Shown one piece after another: positions 34,304 to 42,540 of a stretch of 64,000 nt of DNA (position 1 is the stretch's first letter; every line of letters begins with the position of its first letter). A program made the translations under genes and the position numbers. Under the pieces are notes generated by a model that ran no database searches, had not been told where the DNA came from, and worked only from the letters and a program-made list of their open reading frames with translations. The stretch is from Gp13-AA77 sp035949375 (lineage in GTDB: Bacteria; Acidobacteriota; Terriglobia; UBA7540), in NCBI GenBank assembly GCA_035949375.1, contig DASZIG010000021.1, positions 1 to 64,000 of the forward strand, read 5' to 3'.

Positions 34304-34630
34304 ATGGCCGTGAAAGTGATTATTCCGACTCCGTTGCGCCAGTACGCCGCCAAGAAGGAGTCGATCGACGTCGAAGCCAGCACCGTGGGTGAAGCGCTCT
34401 CCGGCCTGACCACGCAGTATTCGGGCCTGCGCCGGCACCTCTACAACGAAGAGGGCAAGATCCGGAGTTTTGTGAACGTCTACTTGAACGACGAGGACAT
34501 TCGCTATCTCAGCAAGGAACAGACGCCCGTCAAGGAAAATGACGTCCTCAGCATCGTCCCCTCCATCGCGGGCGGCGCGCCCTCGAGCCGTGCCGTCAGT
34601 GGCTCGATTCTGCGCTGCATCTGTAGCTAG
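34304..34630 (+). CDS. MoaD/ThiS/CysO-type sulfur carrier with C-terminal extension
   Basis: 108 residues; AAGGAG upstream of the ATG. Beta-grasp fold: VKVIIPTPLRQYAAKKE, then FVNVYLNDEDIRYL, and the end SIVPSIAGG. Normal carriers stop at GG, which is adenylated and thiocarboxylated. Here 17 more residues follow (APSSRAVSGSILRCICS), so the protein should need trimming to Gly91. The neighbour JAMM protein is the natural candidate. The frame through the tail is clean, with no homopolymer that would suggest a sequencing error. Confidence 0.9.
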   Translation: MAVKVIIPTPLRQYAAKKESIDVEASTVGEALSGLTTQYSGLRRHLYNEEGKIRSFVNVYLNDEDIRYLSKEQTPVKENDVLSIVPSIAGGAPSSRAVSGSILRCICS

Positions 34631-34734
34631 CCCGGGTAAGTTGTCCCGGGCAGACCCGCCACGTCAAACCGGATGCAAGGTCACCGACCTGTGCCGCCGG
34701 CCATCGCGCATTCACGATTTGGAGGTGCATACCC

Positions 34735-35904
34735 ATGGCTGAAACAGCGGTCATCGACAGCGTCACGCTCAGCAAGGACGAGATCCTGCGTTACAGCCGC
34801 CACCTGATCATGCCCGAAGTCGGCATGGAGGGTCAGCTCAAGCTCAAGCAGGCCAGGGTGCTTTGCATCGGCGCCGGGGGCCTCGGCTCGCCGCTCGCGC
34901 TGTATCTCGCGGCCGCGGGAGTGGGCAGGCTCGGCCTTGTCGATTTTGACGTGGTCGATTTCACCAACCTCCAGCGGCAGATTCTACATGGCACGTCGGA
35001 CGTGGGCCGGTCCAAGCTCGATTCAGCGGCCGACACGCTCGGCGAGATCAACCCCAACGTGGAATTGGTACGCCACGAGACGCGGCTGACCTCCGCCAAC
35101 GCGCTCGAGCTTTTCGCGGATTACGACGTGGTGGCTGATGGCACGGACAACTTCGCCACCCGGTATCTTGTGAATGATGCCTGCGTGCTCGCTGGCAAGC
35201 CCAACGTCTATGGCAGCATCTTTCGCTTCGAGGGCCAGGCTTCCGTCTTTGCCACGAAGGAAGGACCGTGCTACCGTTGCCTTTATCCCGAGCCGCCTCC
35301 GCCCGGCCTCGTGCCGAGTTGCGCCGAAGGCGGGGTGCTCGGAGTATTGCCCGGGATCATCGGCGCCATTCAGGCGCTCGAGACCATCAAGCTGATCCTC
35401 GGCAAAGGCGAGCCGCTGATCGGACGGCTGCTGCTCTTTGACGCGCTTGCTCTGCGGTTCCGAGAGCTCAAGCTGCGCAAGAATCCGGAATGCCCTGTCT
35501 GCGGACTTCATCCGAGCGTCGATCATCTGATCGACTACGAGGAGTTCTGCGGCATACGAGGCCAGGAGGTCAACACCGTGGCACAGATTCCCGAGATTAC
35601 GCCCATCGAGCTGAAGGAGATGATCGACGAGGGGCGCCCGTTCCGCCTGGTGGACGTGCGCGAGCCGCACGAGTACGACATCTGCCGCATTCCCGGCTCG
35701 GTCCTGATCCCCCTCGGCGACGTGCCGGCGCGGATGAACGAGCTCGACTCGGCCCAGGAGATCGTGGTCCACTGCCGCTCGGGAGCGCGCAGCGCCCGCG
35801 CCGTCGAGTTCCTTCAGAAAGCGGGCTTCACCCGCATCCACAATCTGAAGGGCGGCATCCTGGCGTGGTCAGACCAGGTCGACCCAAGCGTGCCGAAGTA
35901 TTGA
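34735..35904 (+). CDS. moeZ: MoeB/ThiF-type adenylyltransferase with rhodanese domain (MoeZ-like)
   Basis: 389 residues. The ThiF/MoeB domain (about 1-260): RYSRHLIMPEVG, GAGGLGSPLALYLAAAGVG for ATP, FDVVDFTNLQRQ, ADGTDNFATRYLVND, and zinc cysteines in CYRCLYPE and CPVCG. The C-terminal rhodanese domain holds VDVREPHEYDICRIPGS and the active loop VHCRSGARSAR. It would activate the carrier's C-terminal glycine and supply sulfur from its own persulfide. It follows the carrier gene, and the arrangement matches the CysM/Mec/CysO/MoeZ set. Confidence 0.9.
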   Translation: MAETAVIDSVTLSKDEILRYSRHLIMPEVGMEGQLKLKQARVLCIGAGGLGSPLALYLAAAGVGRLGLVDFDVVDFTNLQRQILHGTSDVGRSKLDSAADTLGEINPNVELVRHETRLTSANALELFADYDVVADGTDNFATRYLVNDACVLAGKPNVYGSIFRFEGQASVFATKEGPCYRCLYPEPPPPGLVPSCAEGGVLGVLPGIIGAIQALETIKLILGKGEPLIGRLLLFDALALRFRELKLRKNPECPVCGLHPSVDHLIDYEEFCGIRGQEVNTVAQIPEITPIELKEMIDEGRPFRLVDVREPHEYDICRIPGSVLIPLGDVPARMNELDSAQEIVVHCRSGARSARAVEFLQKAGFTRIHNLKGGILAWSDQVDPSVPKY

Positions 35905-35969
35905 GCGTGTGATTGCGACGAAGGATCGTCGCCTGAATACTTTTCGAAATCTCTGAGGAGGGATTCGCG

Positions 35970-36452
35970 ATGGCGTTGAGCGTTGGAGATTCAGCTCCGG
36001 ATTTCAAGGTTGGGCAGATGACCGGTGAGGCGCAGGGTGAGTTCCAGCTCTCGGCGCACAAGGGCAGGAACGTGGTGCTGGTTTTTTACCCGGGAGACTT
36101 TACGCCCGTGTGTACCAGCGAACTGGCGCTGATCCAAAGCGACATCGCCAAATTCAAGGCTGCAAACGCCGAGGTGGTTGGCTTCAGCACCGACACCGTT
36201 TTCAGCCACAAGGCCTTTCAGAAATCGCTCGGCGGCCTTAGCTTTCCCCTGGCCACGGATCGCTGGCCTTACGGCGACGTGGCGAAAGCTTACGGGATCT
36301 TTCCGCCCACCCGGCACGAGCTCCCCTTCTGGAACGACCGCGCCATTTTCATCGTGGACAAGGACGGGAAGGTCGCCTGGGCGAAGGTTTACGAGATCGG
36401 GCAAGTGCCGGACATCGACGAGGTGCTGGCGGAACTCGCGAAGCTCAACTAG
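35970..36452 (+). CDS. Peroxiredoxin (AhpC/TSA family)
   Basis: 160 residues. LSVGDSAPDF, VVLVFYPGDFTPVCTSELA with the peroxidatic Cys in the PVCT motif, and FSTDTVFSHKAFQKSLGGLSFPLATD. Only one cysteine is present, so it is a 1-Cys type by sequence or uses a partner thiol. It reduces peroxides in the cytoplasm; no signal peptide. It follows the sulfur-transfer module by 65 bp, which suits a shared thiol-redox theme but shows no direct tie. Confidence 0.92.
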   Translation: MALSVGDSAPDFKVGQMTGEAQGEFQLSAHKGRNVVLVFYPGDFTPVCTSELALIQSDIAKFKAANAEVVGFSTDTVFSHKAFQKSLGGLSFPLATDRWPYGDVAKAYGIFPPTRHELPFWNDRAIFIVDKDGKVAWAKVYEIGQVPDIDEVLAELAKLN

Positions 36453-36459
36453 GTGCGCT

Positions 36460-36945
36460 TTGGATCTGAAGGAATTCTTCCTCAAGCAGAAGCAGGCCAC
36501 GTTCAAGAATTCGCTGAAAGTCTTCGAGGCGATTCCGCCCGACCAGTTCGGCTGGCGGCCCGCCGAGGACATGCTTTCGCTCGGCCAGATCGTGCGTCAC
36601 GTCGGCATGTCCGAGGCCGGCGTACGCCGCGTGGCGATCGAAAACGCGTGGGACTATTACGAGAAACGCGTGCCTCTAGGTCTCTTCAAGCTGCTCGGCG
36701 ATGTCACGTCTCTCAGCGACGAGCTGGGGCGCCTGGAGCAGATCCATGGGGAGACGATGGCGGCGGTCGAAGCCTTCCCCATCGAACGCTGGGAGGAAGA
36801 GCGTGCGAGCGAAGCTTTCAACGTCCGGACGAAAGCCGCGGTCATGCTCTTCGGGATCAATGAGCACAACGTCCATCATCGCGCCCAGGTGGGCACCTAT
36901 CTCCATCTGCTGACCGGCCGGCGCGCCAGCCACTACGCGCTCTAA
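36460..36945 (+). CDS. DinB-family protein
   Basis: 161 residues from a TTG at 36460, with AGGTG just upstream, 7 bp after the peroxiredoxin stop; no ATG is available in the right place. DLKEFFLKQKQATFKNSLKVFEAIPPDQFGWRPAEDMLSLGQIVRHVG and NEHNVHHRAQVGTYLHLL give the three metal-binding histidines of a four-helix DinB fold. Such proteins are metal-dependent, some with thiol-transferase activity; the substrate is unknown. Confidence 0.85.
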   Translation: MDLKEFFLKQKQATFKNSLKVFEAIPPDQFGWRPAEDMLSLGQIVRHVGMSEAGVRRVAIENAWDYYEKRVPLGLFKLLGDVTSLSDELGRLEQIHGETMAAVEAFPIERWEEERASEAFNVRTKAAVMLFGINEHNVHHRAQVGTYLHLLTGRRASHYAL

Positions 36946-37005
36946 GCGGTTACAGCATCGTTCTTCGCCTGGCGTCCAGGGATTCCCCACTCGCGCACAA
37001 AGACC

Positions 37006-37136
37006 AAAGCCCCAACACAGAGGTCGCAGAGGTTTTCACAGAGACCACAGAGAAGACCAGCGGCACGGTGCCGCGTGATTCGGTTCGTTCTCTGCGTCCT
37101 CTGAGAAAGCCTCAGTGACCTCTGTGTTGAGGCTTT
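37006..37136. repeat. Long inverted repeat / MITE-like hairpin between convergent genes
   Basis: AAAGCCCCAACACAGAGGTC (37006-37025) and GACCTCTGTGTTGAGGCTTT (37117-37136) are 20-bp arms with one mismatch, enclosing further CACAGAG / CTCTG pairs. It separates DinB (plus) from pckG (minus), so it may terminate both transcripts. 'Cacagag' repeats of this kind recur in many soil bacterial genomes. Confidence 0.65.
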
Positions 37137-37203
37137 GTTTCTTGTTTACAGCAAGAGGCCGCGCCAGATTGAAGGCTCGCGCACGTGCCCTCCTACCCCG
37201 AAG

Positions 37204-39123
37204 CTAGAGCCTGCAAATCAGCAACTCGCGCTCGTAGACGATTTCGGGCGGCAGGCGATCGTGTAAATCGAAGAAGAGTTCTTCGTGCTCGATAACCTCG
37301 GCGCGCCAGGCGCTGCGGTCGAAGGCTTGCAGTTTCTCGAACTGCTCCTTTGAGAAATCGAGGCCCTTCCATTCAATGTCTTCGTAGTGGGGCATCCAGC
37401 CAATCGGCGTCTCCTTCCCCACGGCGCGTCCTCGAGCGCGCTCCACGATCCACTTCAGCACCCGCATGTTCTGGCGGAAGCCCGGCCACAGGAAAGTGCC
37501 GTCGGTGTCCTTGCGGAACCAGTTCACCTGGAAGATGCGGGGCGTTTCGCTGAGCGAGCGCTGCATCTGGATCCAGTGCCGGAAGTAGTCGCCCATGTGG
37601 TAGCCGCAGAAGGGCAGCATGGCCATGGGATCGCGGCGCACCTTGCCGATCGCGCCGGCCGCGGCCGCGGTGGTCTCCGAACCCATGGTGGCGCCCACGT
37701 AGACGCCGGAACTCCAGTTGAACGCCTGGTAGACCAGCGGCATGGTGACGGCGCGCCGGCCGCCGAAGATGATGGCGCTGATCGGCACGCCTTCAGGATC
37801 CTCCCAGGCGGGGTCGATCGTCGGGCACTGCGACGCGGGCGCGGTAAAGCGGGCGTTGGGATGCGCGGCTTTGGCGCCGCTCTGCTTCGCGATCTCCGGC
37901 GTCCACTTCTGGCCGCGCCAGTCGAGACATTCGACGGGCGGCTCGTCCGTCATCCCCTCCCACCACACTCCGCCTTCGGGTGTGAGTGCGGTATTCGTGA
38001 AGATGGCGTTCTTCGCCAGAGCTGCCATGGCGTTCGGATTGGTCTGCACCGAGGTTCCGGGAGCCACGCCGAAGAAGCCTGCCTCGGGATTGATGGCGCG
38101 CAGGCGTCCGTTCGCGTCCGGCCGGAGCCAGGCGATGTCATCCCCCACCGTCCACACCTTCCAGCCTTCGAGTCCTGCCGGCGGAACGAGCATGGCGAGA
38201 TTCGTCTTGCCGCAGGAGCTTGGGAACGCCGCGGCCACGTACGTTTTCTCGCCCGCCGGGCTCTCGACGCCCACGATGAGCATGTGCTCCGCCATCCAGC
38301 CATGGTCGCGGGCCAGGTTGGAAGCGATGCGCAGAGCGAAGCACTTCTTGCCGAGCAGCGCGTTGCCGCCGTAGCCCGATCCGTAGGACCAGATCTCGCG
38401 GGTCTCCGGGAAGTGCGCGATGTATTTCGTCGGGTTGCAGGGCCATGGGACGTCTTTCTGCCCCGGCTCGAGCGGCGCCCCAACGGTGTGCATGCACGGC
38501 ACCACGCGCTTGATGTCCTTATCGATTTCCTTGAACACCGGAACCCCGATGCGGGTCATGATCCGCATGTTGACCACCACGTATGGCGAATCCGTAAGCT
38601 GCACGCCGATCTGCGATACCGGGGTGCCGGTCGGGCCCATGCTGAAGGCGAGCACATACATGGTGCGGCCCCGCATCGACCCATCGAAGAGTTCCTTCAG
38701 ATCCTTCCGCATCTTGTAAGGATCTTCCCAGTTGTTGTTGGGACCTGCCATCGCCCTCGAATGCGAGCAGATGAAGGTGCGATCCTCCACGCGCGCCACG
38801 TCGCCCGGATCGGACCGCGCATAGAAGCAGCCCGGCCAAAGGTCCTCGTTGAGCTTGATGAAAGTGCCGGCGGCCACCATCTGGGAGCACAACGTGTCGT
38901 ATTCCGCCTGCGAGCCGTCCACCCAGTGAATGGCGGCGGGCTTGGTGAGCCTGGCCATCTTCTCGACCCAGCGGAGCAGGTGGGTATTGATGCTCAAGGG
39001 CAGAGCCGGGTCACGCCCCCACACGTCGTGGGCCCGATCGGCCACCCGCGGCGCTATTCCATGGTGATCGCCCGGGTCCGATGCGGAGGGCAGAGTGGGG
39101 GCGTAGGGCGCAGCTTCAGACAT
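37204..39123 (-). CDS. pckG: Phosphoenolpyruvate carboxykinase (GTP)
   Basis: 639 residues, ATG after AAGGAG. GTP-type PEPCK signatures: YARSDPGDVARVEDRTFICS, IWSYGSGYGGNALLGKKCFALR, AAFPSSCGKTNLAML (P-loop with the reactive Cys), TVGDDIAWLRPD, and FGGRRAVTMPLVYQAFNW. Length and order match the family. It interconverts oxaloacetate and PEP with GTP, for gluconeogenesis or anaplerosis. No neighbours of the same pathway. Confidence 0.96.
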   Translation of the reverse strand: MSEAAPYAPTLPSASDPGDHHGIAPRVADRAHDVWGRDPALPLSINTHLLRWVEKMARLTKPAAIHWVDGSQAEYDTLCSQMVAAGTFIKLNEDLWPGCFYARSDPGDVARVEDRTFICSHSRAMAGPNNNWEDPYKMRKDLKELFDGSMRGRTMYVLAFSMGPTGTPVSQIGVQLTDSPYVVVNMRIMTRIGVPVFKEIDKDIKRVVPCMHTVGAPLEPGQKDVPWPCNPTKYIAHFPETREIWSYGSGYGGNALLGKKCFALRIASNLARDHGWMAEHMLIVGVESPAGEKTYVAAAFPSSCGKTNLAMLVPPAGLEGWKVWTVGDDIAWLRPDANGRLRAINPEAGFFGVAPGTSVQTNPNAMAALAKNAIFTNTALTPEGGVWWEGMTDEPPVECLDWRGQKWTPEIAKQSGAKAAHPNARFTAPASQCPTIDPAWEDPEGVPISAIIFGGRRAVTMPLVYQAFNWSSGVYVGATMGSETTAAAAGAIGKVRRDPMAMLPFCGYHMGDYFRHWIQMQRSLSETPRIFQVNWFRKDTDGTFLWPGFRQNMRVLKWIVERARGRAVGKETPIGWMPHYEDIEWKGLDFSKEQFEKLQAFDRSAWRAEVIEHEELFFDLHDRLPPEIVYERELLICRL

Positions 39124-39472
39124 TAGATCTCCTTCAGCTTAGTGGCGTATATCCTTCAGATTAAGCGGGAAAGGGCGGGAAATCAAGCCGCGCAGGGGAT
39201 GGGTAGTGGAGTCATTTGCCGATGTGGAATCCCTTTTCGAGCACCGTCATCTTTCGAGCACCGTCATTCCCGCGAAGGCGGGAATCCATTTCAGAAATCC
39301 CCGGAAATACGAGAATGACACCAGTATCAGCGGACGGGTACTAGCCATGGGTCTATGACCAGCCGACGCAGTTTGCGGGATCCCGGCCAATATTCCCCTC
39401 CTCGGATGAGGAGGGGTGGCCGAAGGCCGGGGTGGTTGATCATGAACTCCGAACCGAATCTGCACGTCCCGA
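39124..39472. repeat. Intergenic region with two palindromic repeats
   Basis: 349 bp between pckG and purE. A tandem TTTCGAGCACCGTCAT pair (39235-39267) runs into ATTCCCGC-GAAG-GCGGGAAT at 39266-39285. A second hairpin, CCCCTCCTC-GGAT-GAGGAGGGG, is at 39395-39416, followed by GTGGCCGAAGGCCGGGGTGG. Both are types of dispersed repeat seen in many bacterial genomes. No gene. Confidence 0.6.
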
Positions 39473-39979
39473 TCATGAAACACCGAACTCGCGCCTGACT
39501 TTTTCCGACTTCTCCGCGACGGACCGTGCCAGGCTTTGCTTGTGTTCGGCAAGCTTGCGGGCGAGTTCGGCGTCGCTCGTCGCCAGGATCTGCACGGCGA
39601 GGATGGCCGCGTTCACCGCGCCCGCTTTCCCGATGGCGGTACAGGCCACGGGGACGCCGGCGGGCATCTGCACGATGGAGAGCAGGGAATCGAGCCCTCC
39701 GAGCGTGGTCGTCATGGGGACGCCGATCACCGGCAGGGTTGTCTCGGCCGCGACCACGCCGCCCAGGTGCGCAGCGCCCCCGGCGCCGATGATGATCACC
39801 TTGATGCCGCGCTCGATCGCCGTGCGCGCATACTCGGACGTGCGGGCCGGCGACCGGTGCGCCGAACTGATCTCGACCTCGCAAGCCACCCCGAACTTCT
39901 TGAGCGTGGCCGCGGCCTCGCTCATCACGGGCAGGTCGGAGTCACTGCCCATCAGAATGCCCACCAGTGGAGCTGTCAT
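39473..39979 (-). CDS. purE: N5-carboxyaminoimidazole ribonucleotide mutase
   Basis: 168 residues. PLVGILMGSDSDLPVMSEAAATL, EISSAHRSP, IIGAGGAAHLGGVVAAETTLPVIGVP and LLSIVQMPAGVPVACTAIGKAGAVNAAILAVQIL are the full PurE class I core including the SAHR catalytic loop. It moves the carboxyl group of N5-CAIR to C4 in purine synthesis. Its ATG overlaps the stop of the small gene upstream (39976-39979), so they are coupled. PurK is not in the window. Confidence 0.96.
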   Translation of the reverse strand: MTAPLVGILMGSDSDLPVMSEAAATLKKFGVACEVEISSAHRSPARTSEYARTAIERGIKVIIIGAGGAAHLGGVVAAETTLPVIGVPMTTTLGGLDSLLSIVQMPAGVPVACTAIGKAGAVNAAILAVQILATSDAELARKLAEHKQSLARSVAEKSEKVRREFGVS

Positions 39980-40170
39980 TCAACCTCGTTGAGTTTAGTG
40001 ATTCGATAAACGCGGGCTAACTTCCCCGAGACCGCCTCGTCGCCGTAGGCCAATTCCCGTAATTGGAACAGAATCTCAAGGCGCTCAATCGGCGAAAGGC
40101 GCCGATAGTACTCCAAGTCGCTTTGTTCAGCGTCCTCAAAGCTCCGGAACTTGGCGACGACGAGCTTCAT
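39976..40170 (-). CDS. Small hypothetical protein between purD and purE
   Basis: 64 residues from the ATG at 40170; an ATG three codons upstream is the other choice, since GGAGGG lies only two bases from the nearer start. MKLVVAKFRSFEDAEQSDLEYYRRLSPIERLEILFQLREL is a short helical protein of a recurrent type (KFxSFEEAExxDxxYYRxLSPxERL). I recall such proteins beside nucleotidyltransferase-like toxins, but none is adjacent here. It couples to purE by ATGA overlap. Confidence 0.6.
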   Translation of the reverse strand: MKLVVAKFRSFEDAEQSDLEYYRRLSPIERLEILFQLRELAYGDEAVSGKLARVYRITKLNEVE

Positions 40171-40237
40171 ACCCTCCATTTTACACGCGAGCCGAGCCTG
40201 GGAGGATGCTCTCTTTGCAGCCGCGCGTCCTGCGCCC

Positions 40238-41584
40238 TCATTGAGGCTTGGCGGACGTCGGGAACTGGGGGTCGACCCGTAGCGGCACGTCGTGGGCCTG
40301 GCTGGGTACGGTGTTTTTCCTCAAGCCCCGGAGTCCGATATCGTGCCGGTAGTGCATTCCCTCGAACTGGATTTTCTCCGCCGCCGCGTACGCGCGTTGG
40401 ATGGCCGCCGGCAGATCCTCGCCGACCGCGGTCACGCCCATCACGCGGCCGCCGGTGTTCAACAGTTTGTGATCCTTGACCGTGGTGCCGGCGTGGAACA
40501 CCTTCACACCGCCAATGGTCTCGGCCGCCTCATACCCGGTAATCTCCCGGCCGGTCTCAGGCTTCCCGGGGTACCCCGCCGAGGTCAGGACCACGCAGAC
40601 CGAAGGATTGGGCGTCCAGTGCGCCTCCACCGAACCCAGAGTTCCATCGCGAGCCGCGAGCAGCAGGTCCACCAGGTCCGAGCGCAGGCGCATCATGATG
40701 GGCTGAGTCTCCGGATCGCCGAGGCGCACATTGTATTCCAGCACCTGCGGGCCGCCAGGGGTCATCATCAGGCCGCAGTAAAGGAATCCGCGATACGGGA
40801 TACCCTCGCTCGCGAGCCCCTGCAGCGTAGGCCTCACCACGCAGGCCACAATCTGCTCGCGTTCGGCCTGGCTCAGGATGGCGTCGTCGCTGTAGGCGCC
40901 CATGCCGCCCGTGTTCGGACCGGCGTCTCCGTCGAGCAATCGCTTGTGATCCTGCGTTGGGACAAGATCGATCCCGCCCTGTCCGTCGGTCAGCACGATG
41001 AATGATATTTCCTCGCCGGCCAGACACTCCTCGATCACCACGCGCTCGCCTGCGGCCTCGAGCGTCTTGCGCCGCATAAACTCGTCGAGAACGTGCGCTG
41101 CTTCATCCACGCTTTGGGCGATCACCACGCCCTTGCCGGCCGCAAGGCCGTCCGCCTTGATCACCACCGGACAGCGAAAGGCTGAAAGGGCGTCGATCGC
41201 GCGCTCGAAGCTATCGGCCACCACGAAACGGGCCGTGGGGATCCCGTGGCGCATCATGAACTCTTTGGCGAATATCTTGCTGCCTTCCAGGCGGGCGGCT
41301 GCTTTGGAGGGTCCGATCACCCGGCGGCCGGCACGCTCGAACTCGTCCACCACCCCCGCCACCAGCGGCGCTTCCGGTCCCACCACGGTCAAATCGGCCT
41401 TCAGCAGGTTGGCGAGTTCGAGCAGCGCCGCGGGACTCGACACGTCCACTGGCACGCACTCCGCCTCTTGCGCGATGCCGGCGTTGCCCGGCGCACAGTA
41501 GATCTCCTCCATGCGCAGACTCTCGCGCAACTTCCACGTCAGTGCGTGTTCACGGCCGCCCGAGCCGATGACCAGGATTCTCAT
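40238..41584 (-). CDS. purD: Phosphoribosylamine-glycine ligase
   Basis: 448 residues. MRILVIGSGGREHALTWKL, LTVVGPEAPLVAGVVDEF, AAARLEGSKIFAKEFM, VIKADGLAAGKGVVIA and PNTGGMGAYSDDAILS are the ATP-grasp PurD signatures; FRLGDPETQ-like VRLGDPETQPIMMRL follows. The C-terminus runs about 20 residues past the usual end. It joins glycine to phosphoribosylamine, the second purine step. It is upstream of the small gene and purE on minus, likely one transcript. Confidence 0.96.
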   Translation of the reverse strand: MRILVIGSGGREHALTWKLRESLRMEEIYCAPGNAGIAQEAECVPVDVSSPAALLELANLLKADLTVVGPEAPLVAGVVDEFERAGRRVIGPSKAAARLEGSKIFAKEFMMRHGIPTARFVVADSFERAIDALSAFRCPVVIKADGLAAGKGVVIAQSVDEAAHVLDEFMRRKTLEAAGERVVIEECLAGEEISFIVLTDGQGGIDLVPTQDHKRLLDGDAGPNTGGMGAYSDDAILSQAEREQIVACVVRPTLQGLASEGIPYRGFLYCGLMMTPGGPQVLEYNVRLGDPETQPIMMRLRSDLVDLLLAARDGTLGSVEAHWTPNPSVCVVLTSAGYPGKPETGREITGYEAAETIGGVKVFHAGTTVKDHKLLNTGGRVMGVTAVGEDLPAAIQRAYAAAEKIQFEGMHYRHDIGLRGLRKNTVPSQAHDVPLRVDPQFPTSAKPQ

Positions 41585-41932
41585 ATGCGGCGGCTACGTT
41601 ATCGAGAATAAGCGGTGTTGTCAAACTGCCGGGTGACAACTGCCCGGCCACATGGCAGTGCCACCGAGCCCCGGCGCACGCCTGGGAAGAGGCGGCCCCG
41701 GACGCCTCACCGAGTGGGAAAACGATAATCGTGCCGGAACAGCATTTCGCCTGAAACGATTTCCCGGGTGATAACACGACTACTCCGAAGGTTCCGTGAG
41801 CGGAAAACGGCCTGCGCGGGTGTAACGCCGAACGGGCGCGGATCGCGCGGAGCCACCCGTTACATTCGGCAGTCAGGCGCAGAAACCGCCCGGCTGCAAT
41901 TCCGAAGAGGCGGAGATTCCAAAGGAGGTTGT
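41585..41932. other. Divergent intergenic region
   Basis: 348 bp between purD (minus) and the gene at 41933 (plus). It should hold both promoters. I see no riboswitch-like fold or clear consensus. Confidence 0.4.
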
Positions 41933-42364
41933 ATGGCTGACAATTTATCAGGAACTTGGCACGGAGTTTATTGCGAGGTAGACGGAGAGACGCTTCCGCC
42001 TTCCTACGCACCAACCCTCGAAGCCACTTATCACGGGGACAGGTTTTCAATCAAGGTCCAGGGGAAGGTCGAACACGAGGGCACCTACTCCGTTGATGAC
42101 AAGGCTGAACCACACCAGATCACCTTTACTTACACCAAGAGCTCGAAATTCCCGCTTGGCCAGTCTCGCGTCGGCATCTATCAGGTCACGGGCGACACCT
42201 ACAAGAACTGCCTGGGGCCCGTAGGGGCCAAGGCGCCGTCCCGTTTTAATTCGACGGCGAAATCAAACACCGTCCTGACAATCTTGCGCAGGGATGCCGG
42301 AGGCGGCACGACGGGGACAGGCCCAATCGCGGAAAAAGTGGTCACCAGGCTTCTTAACTGGTGA
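41933..42364 (+). CDS. TIGR03067-like lipocalin-type small protein
   Basis: 143 residues from the ATG at 41933 with AAAGGAGG seven bases upstream; a longer open frame has no support. NLSGTWHGVYCEVDGETLPPSY, YHGDRFSIKVQGKVEHEGTYSVDDKAEPHQITFTY and YQVTGDTYKNCLG match the TIGR03067-type beta-barrel pattern: lead tryptophan, 'dGk.lp', 'gdrf.vk..gk...GtY.vd....P..I..t'. No signal peptide, so cytoplasmic. Function unknown. It precedes the radical SAM gene by 177 bp. Confidence 0.7.
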   Translation: MADNLSGTWHGVYCEVDGETLPPSYAPTLEATYHGDRFSIKVQGKVEHEGTYSVDDKAEPHQITFTYTKSSKFPLGQSRVGIYQVTGDTYKNCLGPVGAKAPSRFNSTAKSNTVLTILRRDAGGGTTGTGPIAEKVVTRLLNW

Positions 42365-42540
42365 TCCGCACAACCGTGGCCAGGCGGCTGAGGGGACCCC
42401 GAAAGGCGCGGGAGTAATGTCCGGCTGCCACAGGTGTCGCTTCAGCCGCTGCAGGGGACGCTGCCTCATTTTTGGAACGATCCCGGTGTGCCGGCCAGGA
42501 CTGACTCCCAGCGACAACCAGTACCTACCCGGGTGCCCGA

